Part shown: positions 23,561 to 34,110 of the stretch, piece after piece
Layout of the letters: each line of letters begins with the position of its first letter
Numbering within the stretch: the stretch's first letter is position 1
Source of the DNA: Otatea glauca
Lineage: Eukaryota; Streptophyta; Magnoliopsida; Poales; Poaceae
DNA: 64,000 bases
Assembly: GCA_036346275.1 (NCBI GenBank)
Contig: CM070727.1
Coordinates: 8,547,760-8,611,759 of the forward strand
Reading direction: 5' to 3'
Made by a program: the position numbers and the translations under genes
The notes under the pieces: generated by a model
The model's database searches: none
Told to the model about the DNA's origin: nothing
Seen by the model: only the letters and a program-made list of their open reading frames with translations

Positions 23561-24239
23561 TCGAGGCAATCTTCTTTGAAGTATGCATCAACGTTGGTCG
23601 TTGCTCTATTCGAGGATTCTCTGTTATTACAAAGTTTATGGCCATTTCTTCATGGGGTGCTTCATGCACTTCTACTTGCTCTCTCTGCTTTTCCTATCGC
23701 AGAGCAAGTTCCTTTAGCTTTTCATCGCCTATGTGTGCGCACACATTATTCCGTGGCTTCTGCAGTGGAAGATTCAAGTCTGGAATTGCCTTTCTGTTGG
23801 CTTCTTTCGGTGCAGTCTCAACTGGCTCCCTTCTTTCCTTGGGGCATTTTCGTGATTGGTTGTGGTAAGTCCTCTCGCCAGATTTTCTCCGGGCGTCTCG
23901 GGTACTTTGGGTTTGAGGAGCCGATTACTGCTCTTTTCCTTTGAGGCCTCTGAGCAGGTTGAGGATACCTTCTATTTTCTTTGGTATTTCCACCCTCTCG
24001 GTGCATTCCTTGCGGTACATGCGACTTAACCACGCCCTTCGGATCACAAAATGATCAGCGGTTCATTTGCTAAATTCGCAAATCAATTATCTTCGACTTC
24101 TTGATTTGCTTCATTAGTGCGGGGTCATGTGCGGGGATCCAGTGGAATGCCATATGATTTCCGGCATTTTTCATCCAAAGGTTGATTTCCTCCCCCTAAT
24201 GACGGGAAACGATCCTCGTCAAAGATGCAATCAGCGAAC

Positions 24240-25303
24240 CGGGCTGTATGCAAATCTCCAGTCATGGGTTCCAAATACGATTATGGATGCACTTTCATAA
24301 CCAACGTATATCCCGGACTTGCGGAGAGGGCCCATTGCGATCCACGAGGGGTGGTATAGGTACATATACCATACACCCAAATTTTCTAAGATGGGAGATC
24401 TTGGGATGATCCGTGCACAAGCCGCATAGGAGAATGGATGTTGTAGGCCGACGGTCTAAAATTGATAAGAGCTGCTGCGTGCGAGAGATGCGTGTCCCCA
24501 ACAAGTGTTGGGCAAGTTACAACTCGCAAAAGTGGTGCGGCAATGAACTTAATCCTCTTTATTAGTGCTTACGCTAGTCCATTCTGCGTATGGACGTGCA
24601 GATGCAGAGTGCTCAATCGCTATCCTGTTCTTTGTGCAATAATCATCAAATGCCTTTGAAGTAAATTCTCGGCATTGTCCATTCTAATGGACTTCACGCG
24701 ATGATCGGGAAAGCATTCTTAATTCTTATGATCTGCGAGATCGACTTTGCAAAAGCATGGTTTCTTGTTGACAACAAGCATACATGCGACCATTTCGAGG
24801 AAGCATCGATGAGCACCATAAAGTATCGAAACGGCCCGACAGGGGCTGAATCGGACCGCAAATATCCCCGGATGCGTTCCAGAATGCAGGATTTCACTTT
24901 GCACTTTCATGACAGAGGGTCTAGTTATTAATTTCCGTGGCACATGCAGGCACACAAAATCTTCATGATTCGGAAATTTTTAACATTTATGCCATGACCA
25001 CGTGAGTTGTTCACTATATTTCTCATCATTCTAAGACCAGGATGACCTAATCTACCATGCCATAAAGAAAATAATTGAGCTTCTAAAAGCAGTCTTCAAG
25101 GAAGTATACACTTGGTGCATGAATATTCGTGTAGTACAACCCAGATTCATATGAGGACATTTTTCTAATACCATTTTTCCACATACCGCGTGCTTCACAA
25201 TGCACAAGTATTCTTTGCCATTTTCTTCATTGGTTTCTACGTGAAAACCATTGGCGCGAATGTCTTTAAAGCTTAAGAGAGTGCGTGTTGATTCGAGGTA
25301 CAA
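24240..25303 (-). pseudogene. Copia GAG-pre-integrase and integrase region, broken
   Basis: The minus-strand piece 25052-25303 contains TRTLLSFKDIRANGFHVET and KHAVCGKMVLEK, the GAG-pre-integrase part. Integrase core pieces follow: GPFRYFMVLIDASSKWSHV (24694-24897, with the first catalytic Asp in LIDASS) and HPKISHLRKFGCMVYVP (24295-24504). Frames change several times. Confidence 0.8.
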
Positions 25304-25312
25304 AGGGCTTCT

Positions 25313-26403
25313 TCAATTACCAAAGTTGTACCCATAGGCAATATAATTGTGGCTCTTCCCGAGCCGATTACATATGAGTCGCTTCTGCGATCGTAGTAAT
25401 CTTTCGGCGTTCTTCGTGATCGATTGGAAATATTTAGACTCTCTTAAGATGGTATTTGTTGTGCCACTATCAACAATGCATACCTCTTCCATTTGGGCGC
25501 TACGATTTCTAGATAAAAGAAAAATAATTCTAATCAAATAGAGGCAAAACAATCCAAATATTACTTGCAAAATTGAAGAATACTGGAATAAAGAATAAAT
25601 TGCATATATATTCATGAGAGAAGTATGCTCTTCTAGAGCTTACTATTCATTATTCAAAGAAAATGCTAACAACCATAATCTAAAAAATAATAATGCGATT
25701 CATGCATTAGCGGGCTTTGGACTTTCCCTTGGCCTGAAACTTCTCTTTTTCACCTTGCTCGCCCTTCTTTCTATGAATGAGCTTTCTCACCTTATAGCTA
25801 TTGGCATTAACTGTGCGGTGCCCTTCCAGTGGTCGTGAGATATAGTTCTTGCGTAGAACATTGTCTCGCGATTCGCAACTTGCATTACATCAATCGGTTC
25901 GCTATACTCCTTGTATGCGTCCCGACGATAATGCGTGCACTGGATAGCATTAGGGTGGAAGGTAGAGAGTTTTCTCAATCTTCTCCTCATCGGTGATCTT
26001 CTTGCCACATAGGAGAGATTGGTACAAATTCGTGCAAAGCGTAATTGTACTCGCCATCTGATCAAGTCTGCAAACCTCAGCGTACCCAATCTTCTTTGTG
26101 CTTGGGGCAAGATGGTGTACTTGAGCTTTCTAACCGCTCAAGTGCGGTCCAAAGCTCAAGTGCACTCTCCTCACCATATATTCATTCTTTAGAGTGGTGA
26201 GAGGTGGTGCTCGAGAAAATGCAGAGCTTGATCGTTACGCTTTCGGCGGTAGGTTTTGCGTCCTGCGAGGACCCTAGACCAATCGCTGAACGGAGCTTCT
26301 TGCCCCCAAGAACAATCTTTAGGTCCGATGCCCAAGTGAGGTAGTTCTGACCGTGCGGGGCCAATTCTTCAAACTCACGATTCACAATGCCAGACATCTG
26401 CAT
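25313..26403 (-). pseudogene. Copia gag and protease, frameshifted
   Basis: Gag starts at 26403 (MQMSGIVNREFEELAPHG, then YLTWASDLK). A shifted frame gives STFHPNAIQCTHYRRDAYKE (about 25960), the conserved copia gag core. A basic stretch, GEKEKFQAKGKSKA, follows near 25730. The aspartic protease motif VDSGTTNTILR lies at about 25440-25480. Confidence 0.8.
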
Positions 26404-26749
26404 GATATCAAGATTCTGGATTTAGATTACTGCGTGTAATCTGATAGAAAATGGTTGCAAAAGCATAAAGTGCAGAAAAATTAAATTGCTATGCATTGCA
26501 ATATATTAAATAAAGCAACAGATTCAAAATCATAAAGAAAATTCGAAAACAGAGAAATAAAGCAAGAAAAATTTAAAACAGAGCCAAATAAATCTTCTTG
26601 ATTTTACGCAATTTTTCAAAATTTTACGCAATTTTTTTTCGCAATTTTTCTTTTTTTCCTTTTCTTCTTTTTCTTTTCTTTTGTTTTTTTCTTTCTTTTT
26701 CCTACTGAACGGCCTTATGGGCCTTGCCCGCCCAACAAGACGCACGCGG

Positions 26750-27650
26750 CTAGGGAAACCCTAGCCGCCGCCTTCTTTTGTTGCGCATGGAGCTTTGCTT
26801 CGTCTTTCTTTTGCTCCGTCGCACTTCTTGCGCTTGCCGCCTTCGGGCCTCGCGCGCGCGTCGCTCGCTTCGCTTCTCGCGCGTCGCCCGCTTCGACTTA
26901 ATTCGGTCGGGGCGGCCGGCGCACATCGAGGCGACGGCAAGCGCGGCTACGTGCGCGGCGGCGCTTCGGACGCGGCGGTGATACGGCCTCGGCGGCGCCA
27001 GACGCGGGCGGCGGCGGCCGAGGTGGTCCGCGGTGAGGGCGCTGGCGGCCGCAGAGCGGCCGGGCCGAGTGCTTGGCGACCGGCCGCGTCCGGGCGGCGG
27101 CGGGCGGCGGCGGTTTGGCCGAGCGCCGCAGCCGGCGGCGGCGGCGGCGGAGCGGCCGAGCGGCCATAAGCCGTGGCCGGGCGCCGAAGCGAGACCGGCG
27201 AGGCGAAGCCGGCGGCGGCGAAGCGCGGCGCGGCCGCTACTGGCGGAGCGGGCGGCGTCGCCGTGCGTGCCCTCCGAGGCGGCGTCGTGCCTCCGAGGCG
27301 CGTGCGTGCCGTCCGAGGCGACGTCGTGCCCTCCGGCGGTTGCGTGCCGCATGCACGGGCCGGGCGCGCGGCTACAAGGCGCGGCGACGGTTGCGTTAGC
27401 GCCGTTAGTCGGCTTCGAGCCGCGGATCGAGCTTCGAGGGCACGACGGCAGCAGTGTACATGCGCGCGGCGGCGTGCTTCAAGCGCCGACGGCGGCGCGG
27501 CGCGGCAGCGGCGTCTGAGGCGGCGGCGGCGGCAGCGCTAACGCGCGCGCGCGGCGAGATCTTGTTGGCCGAGGCGGCGATGCTGGCCGTCGGTGACGCG
27601 CTGCGTGCGCGAAGACCGATGCGGCGTCGGTTTTTTTTTTTCGTGTGATG
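26750..27650 (-). other. GC-rich leader of the copia element
   Basis: Between the 5' LTR and gag lies about 900 bases of very GC-rich, GCGGCGG-type sequence, while both flanks are AT-rich. It is open in many frames on both strands because stop codons are rare at this composition. No domain is recognised. Confidence 0.6.
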
Positions 27651-27824
27651 AACAGTGAATTCATGTATCGTGGCCGTCTTTGAGACGCCGAGCGTTCTTC
27701 GTGTAGCTTCGTGCCACGTAGGATAGATGCATGCATAGGAAAAAAGAACGATTAGATTCAAACGCTAATCCCACCTTTTCTCACCTTTTCAATCGATCTC
27801 CGTAGAGCAATTCGTGCGATAACG

Positions 27825-28048
27825 TGTTAAGGAACCTCGCTATCGAATAGTCCGGGTTCCGAACAGATCTGAAGTGGAGAACGGAAAGAGAGAGAGACAC
27901 GTGTTTAGGGAGAGCGAAAGCGGAAATTCTTTATTGCTAATGAATTCTGTGTACATGGGGGGACCCCCCTCCTCCTTTTATAGCGCTCTCTAGGGTTTCG
28001 GCATTAGGGACCACATGGGCCTTCGGTGGGCTTCAGGGTTTCTCAACA
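27825..28048 (-). repeat. 5' LTR of the copia element (224 bp)
   Basis: It matches 21463-21679 nearly base for base; most differences are single-base or short indels next to homopolymers. The target duplication GATTT follows at 28049-28053. Confidence 0.93.
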
Positions 28049-28053
28049 GATTT

Positions 28054-28937
28054 CTCTTCGACAATGTTCATTAACCTTGTGAGGGTGCAGACGTGCAGTG
28101 TGTGAAGGGAATGGAATTGGAATGGCTTTGGTGCGACTCAAAGCTTCCAAGAGGGAACGCGAAAGTGGTGTGCTGGGCTAGCTGGTTGGCATCTTTGCGC
28201 AGAGGCTTGTTTAGCCCCGCGCTGGCAACCGCATATACAGTATGTGACATACACTTTTGTATGATCGGGGCATGCTCATTTTCTTCAAGCTTTTGAACAA
28301 ACAATTCGTGGATCAAGACCTCGGGGGCATTGAAAACATAAAGTATGTAGTATATTTCTTCTCGAAAATAGAAAAGGAGCTAGTGCAGAATGACTGGTGG
28401 CAGGTGAAGGAACTGATGCCAAAGTTTAAGGAACAAAGGCATGGGTTAGCCAGCTTCCTGCTCTCTTGCTGGTGATCGATGTGCCTGCACATGCATGAAC
28501 AAACGGACGGCCGCCGCTCGAGTGCTGTTTCACCTAACGCATTGACCGGGTGTGCTCCACCTAACGCCATGACCGAGCGTGCAAAGTGCGCACGGCTCAA
28601 TGCCAGACTCGGGCTTGGGTACAGTACACCGCGATAGGTGCATGCGAGTAACGTGCTACTGTTCTTTTTGCCGCGGTGTAATCCCACCAGAGTCGTGAAA
28701 CTTTTGGCGCTCCGGCGGCGGGGTTTCGCAGGATAGACAGAGTACAGCGAACTGCTCTCTGACGGGCCCCGCTTTGCCGGCTCATCGCTGGGAAAAACCT
28801 ACCATACAAATGAAAACGCGAACAGTTATGGTTGGCGCAACTTCTCTCGACGAACGTAACACAGCACAAGTCGCCTGCCCAAATCCTGTAAACAAGACCT
28901 GACCTTCGTGGCGCCCCTAAAAGAGAATTAGCCCGAG
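28054..28937. other. Intergenic, one unrecognised 72-codon frame
   Basis: This was the upstream flank of the cupredoxin gene before the copia insertion. A + strand frame at 28257-28475 encodes KLLNKQFVDQDLGGIENIKY and WWQVKELMPKFKEQRHG, which reads like protein but matches no family I know. It may be a gene fragment. Confidence 0.35.
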
Positions 28938-29767
28938 CAGAGTTCAAAATATCGATATTGCGATTATTGAACATTTTTTGTTTTCGAAAATCGGTAGAAA
29001 TCGAATTCAAAAATTTTGAACTCGGTGGTCAAACAACGGCGAAAAAAATCAAAAACTGGGGCATATTACCAGTTTTCCTCGATTTTCAAGCGTTTTTTTT
29101 CGATTTTCATCGCGCCGAATGAAAATTGAAAAAATTCAAGAAAAATTATAGAAATTTGCAAAAAAAAAAATCCCAATTAATCTACAAAACACCTTAGAGA
29201 AATTTCAATAATTTTTTAATTCATTTAGTGCTTCTAGAAAATAAAAAATAACAATTAATGAAAAAGGAAAAGAGACACCGTCGGATTTTATAAAAAATTA
29301 CAAGCTTGAAGATGCTCTTAAATTTTAAGAAATATTATACTTCATTTAGTGCAACTAGAAAATCATAAATAGAAGAATATATACAAAGACAGTAACACTG
29401 TTAGATTTTTTTAAAAAAAATACACAAGTTTGATAATCATCTGAAATTTTTACAACATCATTAGAATTGCCTTTGGACCTCACAAATTTCTTTAAGAAAT
29501 ATTAGACTTCATTTATTGCCCCTTGAAAATAAAAAACATAATGGTATATAAAAAGACAATAGCACTGACAGAATTTTTTTAAAAATGCACATTCTGATAA
29601 TCATCTGAAAATTTTACAACATCATTAGCATTACCTCAGGATCTCACACAAAAAATTTCAAAAATTTTAACAATTTTTGATAAATTTTTCAATTTTTTAA
29701 TTTACATTTAAATTCCACTGGTTTACCAAGTAGTTTCGCGCGATTATCGACAATATTGCAAACCATG
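28938..29767 (-). mobile_element. hAT-type element, CGAAATTTCGG family, copy 4 (830 bp)
   Basis: The left end is CAGAGTTCAAAATATCGATA and the right end, reversed, is CATGGTTTGCAATATTGTCG. The flanks AGCCCGAG (28930-28937) and AGCCCAAT (29768-29775) match at 6 of 8. The interior holds several degenerate units with GATAATCATCTGAAA(A/T)TTTTAC followed by an ACATCATTAG word, in the same orientation as the copy at 17737. Confidence 0.7.
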
Positions 29768-30234
29768 AGCCCAATACCATCGATACCGGCAGAGATATAT
29801 ATAGATTGGAAAATAGCTCATGTGATTGGGTGGTATTTTTCAACTCAAGACAAATTTCGAAAAAGAATTGTATTTTTACGGTGATCTTTGAGATGGTAGT
29901 GACGATAGATCTTTTTCATTGCGTCTCAGTAACAGTACGTACTTAACAAAAACAATTGCAGAATGTACTGGAAGATGATGCACGTTCATACATCTTAATC
30001 CTTCACATGTAGTTTTAAGACTTGTACTACAACATTTTGAATGTAGAATGTTCTCAATACCATCGGGGTTCACGATGCTTCATGTTCGAGCACCCAGCAC
30101 ACCCATGGCGTAGTTCAAGTTCGTAGGGTATCATACACATATTTACACGTAGACATTTAGAAAGAACGAAAGAAAAATCAACAATATTTACAACATGAAC
30201 ACTTTGGATTTTTTACCCCAATCTATATGAATGA

Positions 30235-31849
30235 TCATTTCTGGGCATCTGATCCACCAGAGGATGCTGGGTTTGGCTTGAATTCCTTCCCGAGCTCTTC
30301 GATGACAGGCTCCACCGCGGCGTCGATCTGGTCACTGACCTCTTCAATCTGTAATTGTGAGCAGGGACGTTTCATAACCAAGGAACTAAGAACGGTAGAC
30401 ACGAAACAATCTTTAACAGGATGAAAGCAAACTATTTGTATTTATCTAGAATCAGGATGCAATGCATACTGTACAGTTTAGCTGGATGCAGGACGCGTGT
30501 AGAAAATTTGACATAAAGTCACCACAGCTTTGCTTGCAGACAGACCAGGGCAGCACTCTTTTTTTCACTACCAAGTTAGCACATGCTTTCCCCAGCACCA
30601 AGTCATATCTAATTCTTACTATTCAGAGCTGCTGACAAATGTTGAATCTATCCTCAGTTCCTTGCAAGCAACAACTAACCTAAAGTCATGAGCTACTACT
30701 CTGAACTGGTCAGAAATGTTTCCATGTATTATGTTTATTTCTAAGAGTAACTTTTACTAACATCTATTGAAAAAGCACGGCTAATTACGAATGGAAATAA
30801 GTTTGTCATCAACTAAGATTATGGATAGTGCATTACGGACCTTCTTAATGATGACCTCAACCTTATGTGCATCCTTATCCACTACCTCAGCGATGTACTC
30901 AACCTCCTCAGCCACATTATGCAGGGATCCATTCTCCGGTAGGGAATTGGCTAGATTAGCAGCTAGCTTATCTGTCACCTCGGCGGCGTGCTCCACAACC
31001 TCCAAAGCAGTTTCCACGTTTTCGATTGCCTCGCCTAACATAACAAATTAGCAACCCAATCATTGCAATAAGAACTGGAGTGTATGGGCATGCGTTCATG
31101 ATAGTTCACGTAGTTTGCCATTAAGTTGATTTGCCAATAACCCATAAGCAATTCATGGACTGTGGAGATGATTAACACCGGTGTCGTTTACGAAATTAGC
31201 ATTTGTATTGTATGGATCTAAAAGAAACCAAAGTAGTATTGGATTTTGTACGTACCTTCGACCTTCCTGACCCTCTTGTAGAATGGCACGGCCGTGTAGA
31301 CCACGCCCCCAAGCACCATCTGCACCCTGAGAAAAAAAAAACATCAGAGATGATCAATCCCAATAAATTCATCTCACAAGAGCTGCACACAACACACTAT
31401 TGCTGTTGGACTTGGACTGTTCCTAATTCCTACCAGATAGGTATCATCGGCAGAGGCGAGAAGCCGAGGCGTCGGTGGCCAGCGGCGGCGGCAGCCGCGG
31501 CCAATTCCGCAGGGACTACGTCAGATTCCTCAAGAACAACCCACCTGTCCATCGAAATCAACCATCTGACATGAATCCACGAGTTGAACTCTCAAGAAAC
31601 AAGCAAAAAAAACCACAGCTCTTGCCCGGAGAACACGTACCCGGAGTCGACGGCGCTCGGATCTGCGGCAGCAGAGCCATCGGCAGAAAGCTTCTCGATT
31701 CCGCTGCACCGAAACAAGAATATCCAAGAAATCACAAAAGGGGCACCAAATCCCATCCACATTAGGAAGAATCAAAGGCATCCATACTTTGGGTCTTCTT
31801 GGGCGGGCTGTGCGGCGGCGGTGGTCGGCGGCAAGGCGAGCGTCGCCAT
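30235..31849 (-). CDS. Conserved-looking plant protein of unknown function, 5 exons, 167 aa
   Basis: Exons on the minus strand: 31849-31788, 31703-31641, 31326-31256, 31034-30841, 30348-30235, all with GT-AG introns and matching phases, ending SSGGSDAQK and TGA. The protein has an Ala/Pro/Ser-rich N-terminus (residues 1-42) that could be a plastid transit peptide, a short hydrophobic stretch VQMVLGGVVYTAVPFY (43-58) followed by KRVRKVE, then a long acidic amphipathic region (about 66-150) with heptad-like spacing: ENVETALEVVEHAAEVTDKL, EEVEYIAEVVDKDAHKVEVI and IEEVSDQIDAAVEPVIEEL. This suggests helical bundling or coiled-coil packing next to a membrane. I do not recognise a named family, and no function is assigned. 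The start was chosen as the first ATG giving a continuous frame to the first donor. Confidence 0.85.
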
Positions 31850-32812
31850 GGAGAATCGATCGATTTGCGGCCGAAGCGAAGAAGCGTTTAGGTGGACAAG
31901 AGGAAGCGAGGAACAATGAGTAGATTAAGTCGGATATAGGTGCCGTGCTTAATCATGTTACTTACCTGCGTCAGCATTAAATTTGCTGCTGGTGAGATGA
32001 GAGTATGAGACCAATTATACGAGTATACGACTTGTAGTAGGATAGAAAATTTTGCACGCGGACATTAAACAACTCTGATTGGTACAGTGATCGCTACTGT
32101 TACTAAGTTGCTACAGTAATACTGGGCTAGTCACATGGCTACTGTGGGTTTGATTATTTAATTTTACAGTCCCTTACCAATTTTGTTTTTGATCACATCT
32201 CTGGGCGATCAAATTTCAGCCGAAACTCAAAAACAAAATTTGAAATTCGGTAATTTTGAGGCCGGCAAAATTGATCGAAATTTCAGCCATTTTCAACTCC
32301 CTGTGAAATGGCCTTCTCCCGAGGCTAGAAAAAATATGAAAAAATCATGAAAGAATTCATCTACATTTTCTATATGTTTGAATACAAAGTATTGAGTATA
32401 TGCAGATAAAAGACCTTAAATTTAGAAATTCGGCAGTATTTCGACTGATTTTCGGATTCTACCACTTAAATTTGGTTATAATCAATATATACTATGATCA
32501 CAAATGATAAACAAGAAATAAAATTGACACAGATGACATTCACATTCATCAACATCATACCATTGTATTGCACATTTGAAAACCCATTACATTATAACTT
32601 TGAAATCACGTCGTGCATTCCATCCATCGTATTTCATCCATCACAATTGTTTCGAACATAATAAACGAGATAAATACCTGTCGAAGTATGGATGACGCCA
32701 CAACCTACTGGTCAGGCCTGAACCACCAGCAAGAGGCATAATTAAAGGACTATAAACATGTATTGCACGAAGATGTGCTACATAAGTAAAAGTATCGTAT
32801 GCATTGACGTAC
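31850..32812. other. Intergenic, partial CGAAATTTCGG-family sequence
   Basis: 32190-32312 carries ATTTCAGCCGAAAC, AATTCGG and GATCGAAATTTCAGCC words, ending CAACTCCCTG, which resembles a right end of the hAT family. A left end and target duplication were not found, so it is a probable fragment only. Confidence 0.35.
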
Positions 32813-34110
32813 CTACGAGTAGTAGTACGTATATGGTGCAACCTCCACTGCCGCGTCATCGACAATGATCTCGCCATACTTCCTCTCGTGCGCTTGCTTG
32901 TACTCCTCCCAGTTCATATCTCGCGATAACTAGGCGGACTTCTAGTATTCGTAATGGGCCATTCAGGTCGAATGATTCTCCTACTGGTGCAGGTACCTAA
33001 CAGGCATATATCGTGTGTACGGATCGGCATAGGAATTAGTGTAATCGAACAACGACGACATGCTCGATCTGTCGTGATTCTGACAGCGAATGTACCCAAC
33101 CTAATCCCCTATGTAGGGCATCGAGTTGTACCTTAACACGGGGTACTCAGGCTGCTCACACAGAAAGCCCCAATGGCTCGAAGACTGGCTGTTAGACCAC
33201 GAGCTCATGTCATCATGGGGCTGTCCTGCATGCCACTCACCCCCACCACTCGTCGTGCTCTTCCTTGTACTATGGGTCTACCTCTGTGAGCCCCTCCTCA
33301 AGGCACTTCTCCCCCTGTTGCGATCCTCCTGTTATCTATGACTGTGTATGGGGTCGAAGGGAGTAGCGATCAGCGTTGCCTCCAGAGTCTGTCGTCGAGC
33401 TGCTATCGACAGACTCCTGGTACTACACCTTCCCAAGGGGGTCTCTGTTTCATCGTTGCTAGCCACATTCGGCTCGTCATTGCTTGGGGCCTTTCCTTTT
33501 CCCCTGCTACACGAACTGGCCGACAACTTCGCCAACCCACCTAAAGCACCCGCTAGCCTGTCCTCTTCGTCGTCGTCAGTGGAACGCTTCCTCTTCCCTT
33601 TGGGAGGCTCTTCCCACTTGCGACCAGTTCAAAATAATATTAACACCGTTGTGAGATGCAGCACATACATGATAACCAAGTAGAACAAAACATAATTACA
33701 CATTACCTGTGGTCTTGTTGAGCTCTTGCGACGGGATGCTGTCAATCAGAAATCTCACCGGGAGGGGCATGTCGTACCCAGTGTCCTCATCGAGCAGAGG
33801 CTCCCCCAGACATGGACGAATCAAACCAGTCTGCAATCGGGTCCCTACCTGAATGTATCACATCCTCAATGAGGCGATCGATTGGGTCGGCGTCTTGCGC
33901 CTGCCTGGTGGATTCGTAGTCCCTTAGCCGAAGTCGAAGATTGTAGTGGATGAACACGAGTTGTTGGAGCTTTGCGTAACCTAATCAGTTCCTTAGCTTC
34001 GTGTGCACTAAGGCAAATGTGCTCTAATTACGCTCGCAACCGCTCGATGATGCATACTGTGATACCAACCTCATGACGTACTTCTTTGGCTAGCAATTCT
34101 AGTGTTATTT
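32813..34110 (-). pseudogene. hAT transposase remnant (C-terminal dimerisation region)
   Basis: The minus strand near 34065-33860 encodes VSQYASSSGCERN, STFALVHTK, LQQLVFIHYNLRLRLRDY and DPIDRLIEDVI, the conserved hAT C-terminal dimerisation block. It is followed by a basic/acidic tail (SSNDEP-type, 33332-33535) and a last piece NWEEYKQAHERKYGEIIV ending YTYYYS and TAG at 32813. Stops and frameshifts interrupt the frame (for example stops after GCERN and after TKLRN). The N-terminal BED finger and catalytic core were not found, so it is a dead fragment. Confidence 0.75.

Larger units (their letters stand above)
21463..28048 (-). mobile_element. Ty1/copia LTR retrotransposon, full-length but decayed (6.6 kb)
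   Basis: Two LTRs, 21463-21679 and 27825-28048, start TGTTAAGGAACC and end TTTCTCAACA. An exact 5-bp duplication GATTT flanks the element (21458-21462 and 28049-28053). The minus-strand order is gag, protease, GAG-pre-integrase, integrase, reverse transcriptase, RNase H, which is the copia order. A polypurine tract (minus strand AAGGGGAG) abuts the left LTR, which is therefore the 3' LTR. The site next to the 5' LTR reads CGTTATCGCACGAATTGC on the minus strand, not the usual initiator-Met form TGGTATCA. All coding domains have frameshifts or stops. Confidence 0.95.

Noticed and set aside
26750..27761. Several 100-200 codon frames on both strands in the copia leader
   Set aside because: Composition of more than 70% GC removes stop codons in most frames. 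All are Arg/Ala/Gly-rich and mutually overlapping.
32190..32470. A fifth complete CGAAATTTCGG-family hAT
   Set aside because: The right-end-like sequence CAACTCCCTG is present, but I found no left end and no 8-bp duplication. It is kept only as a probable fragment.
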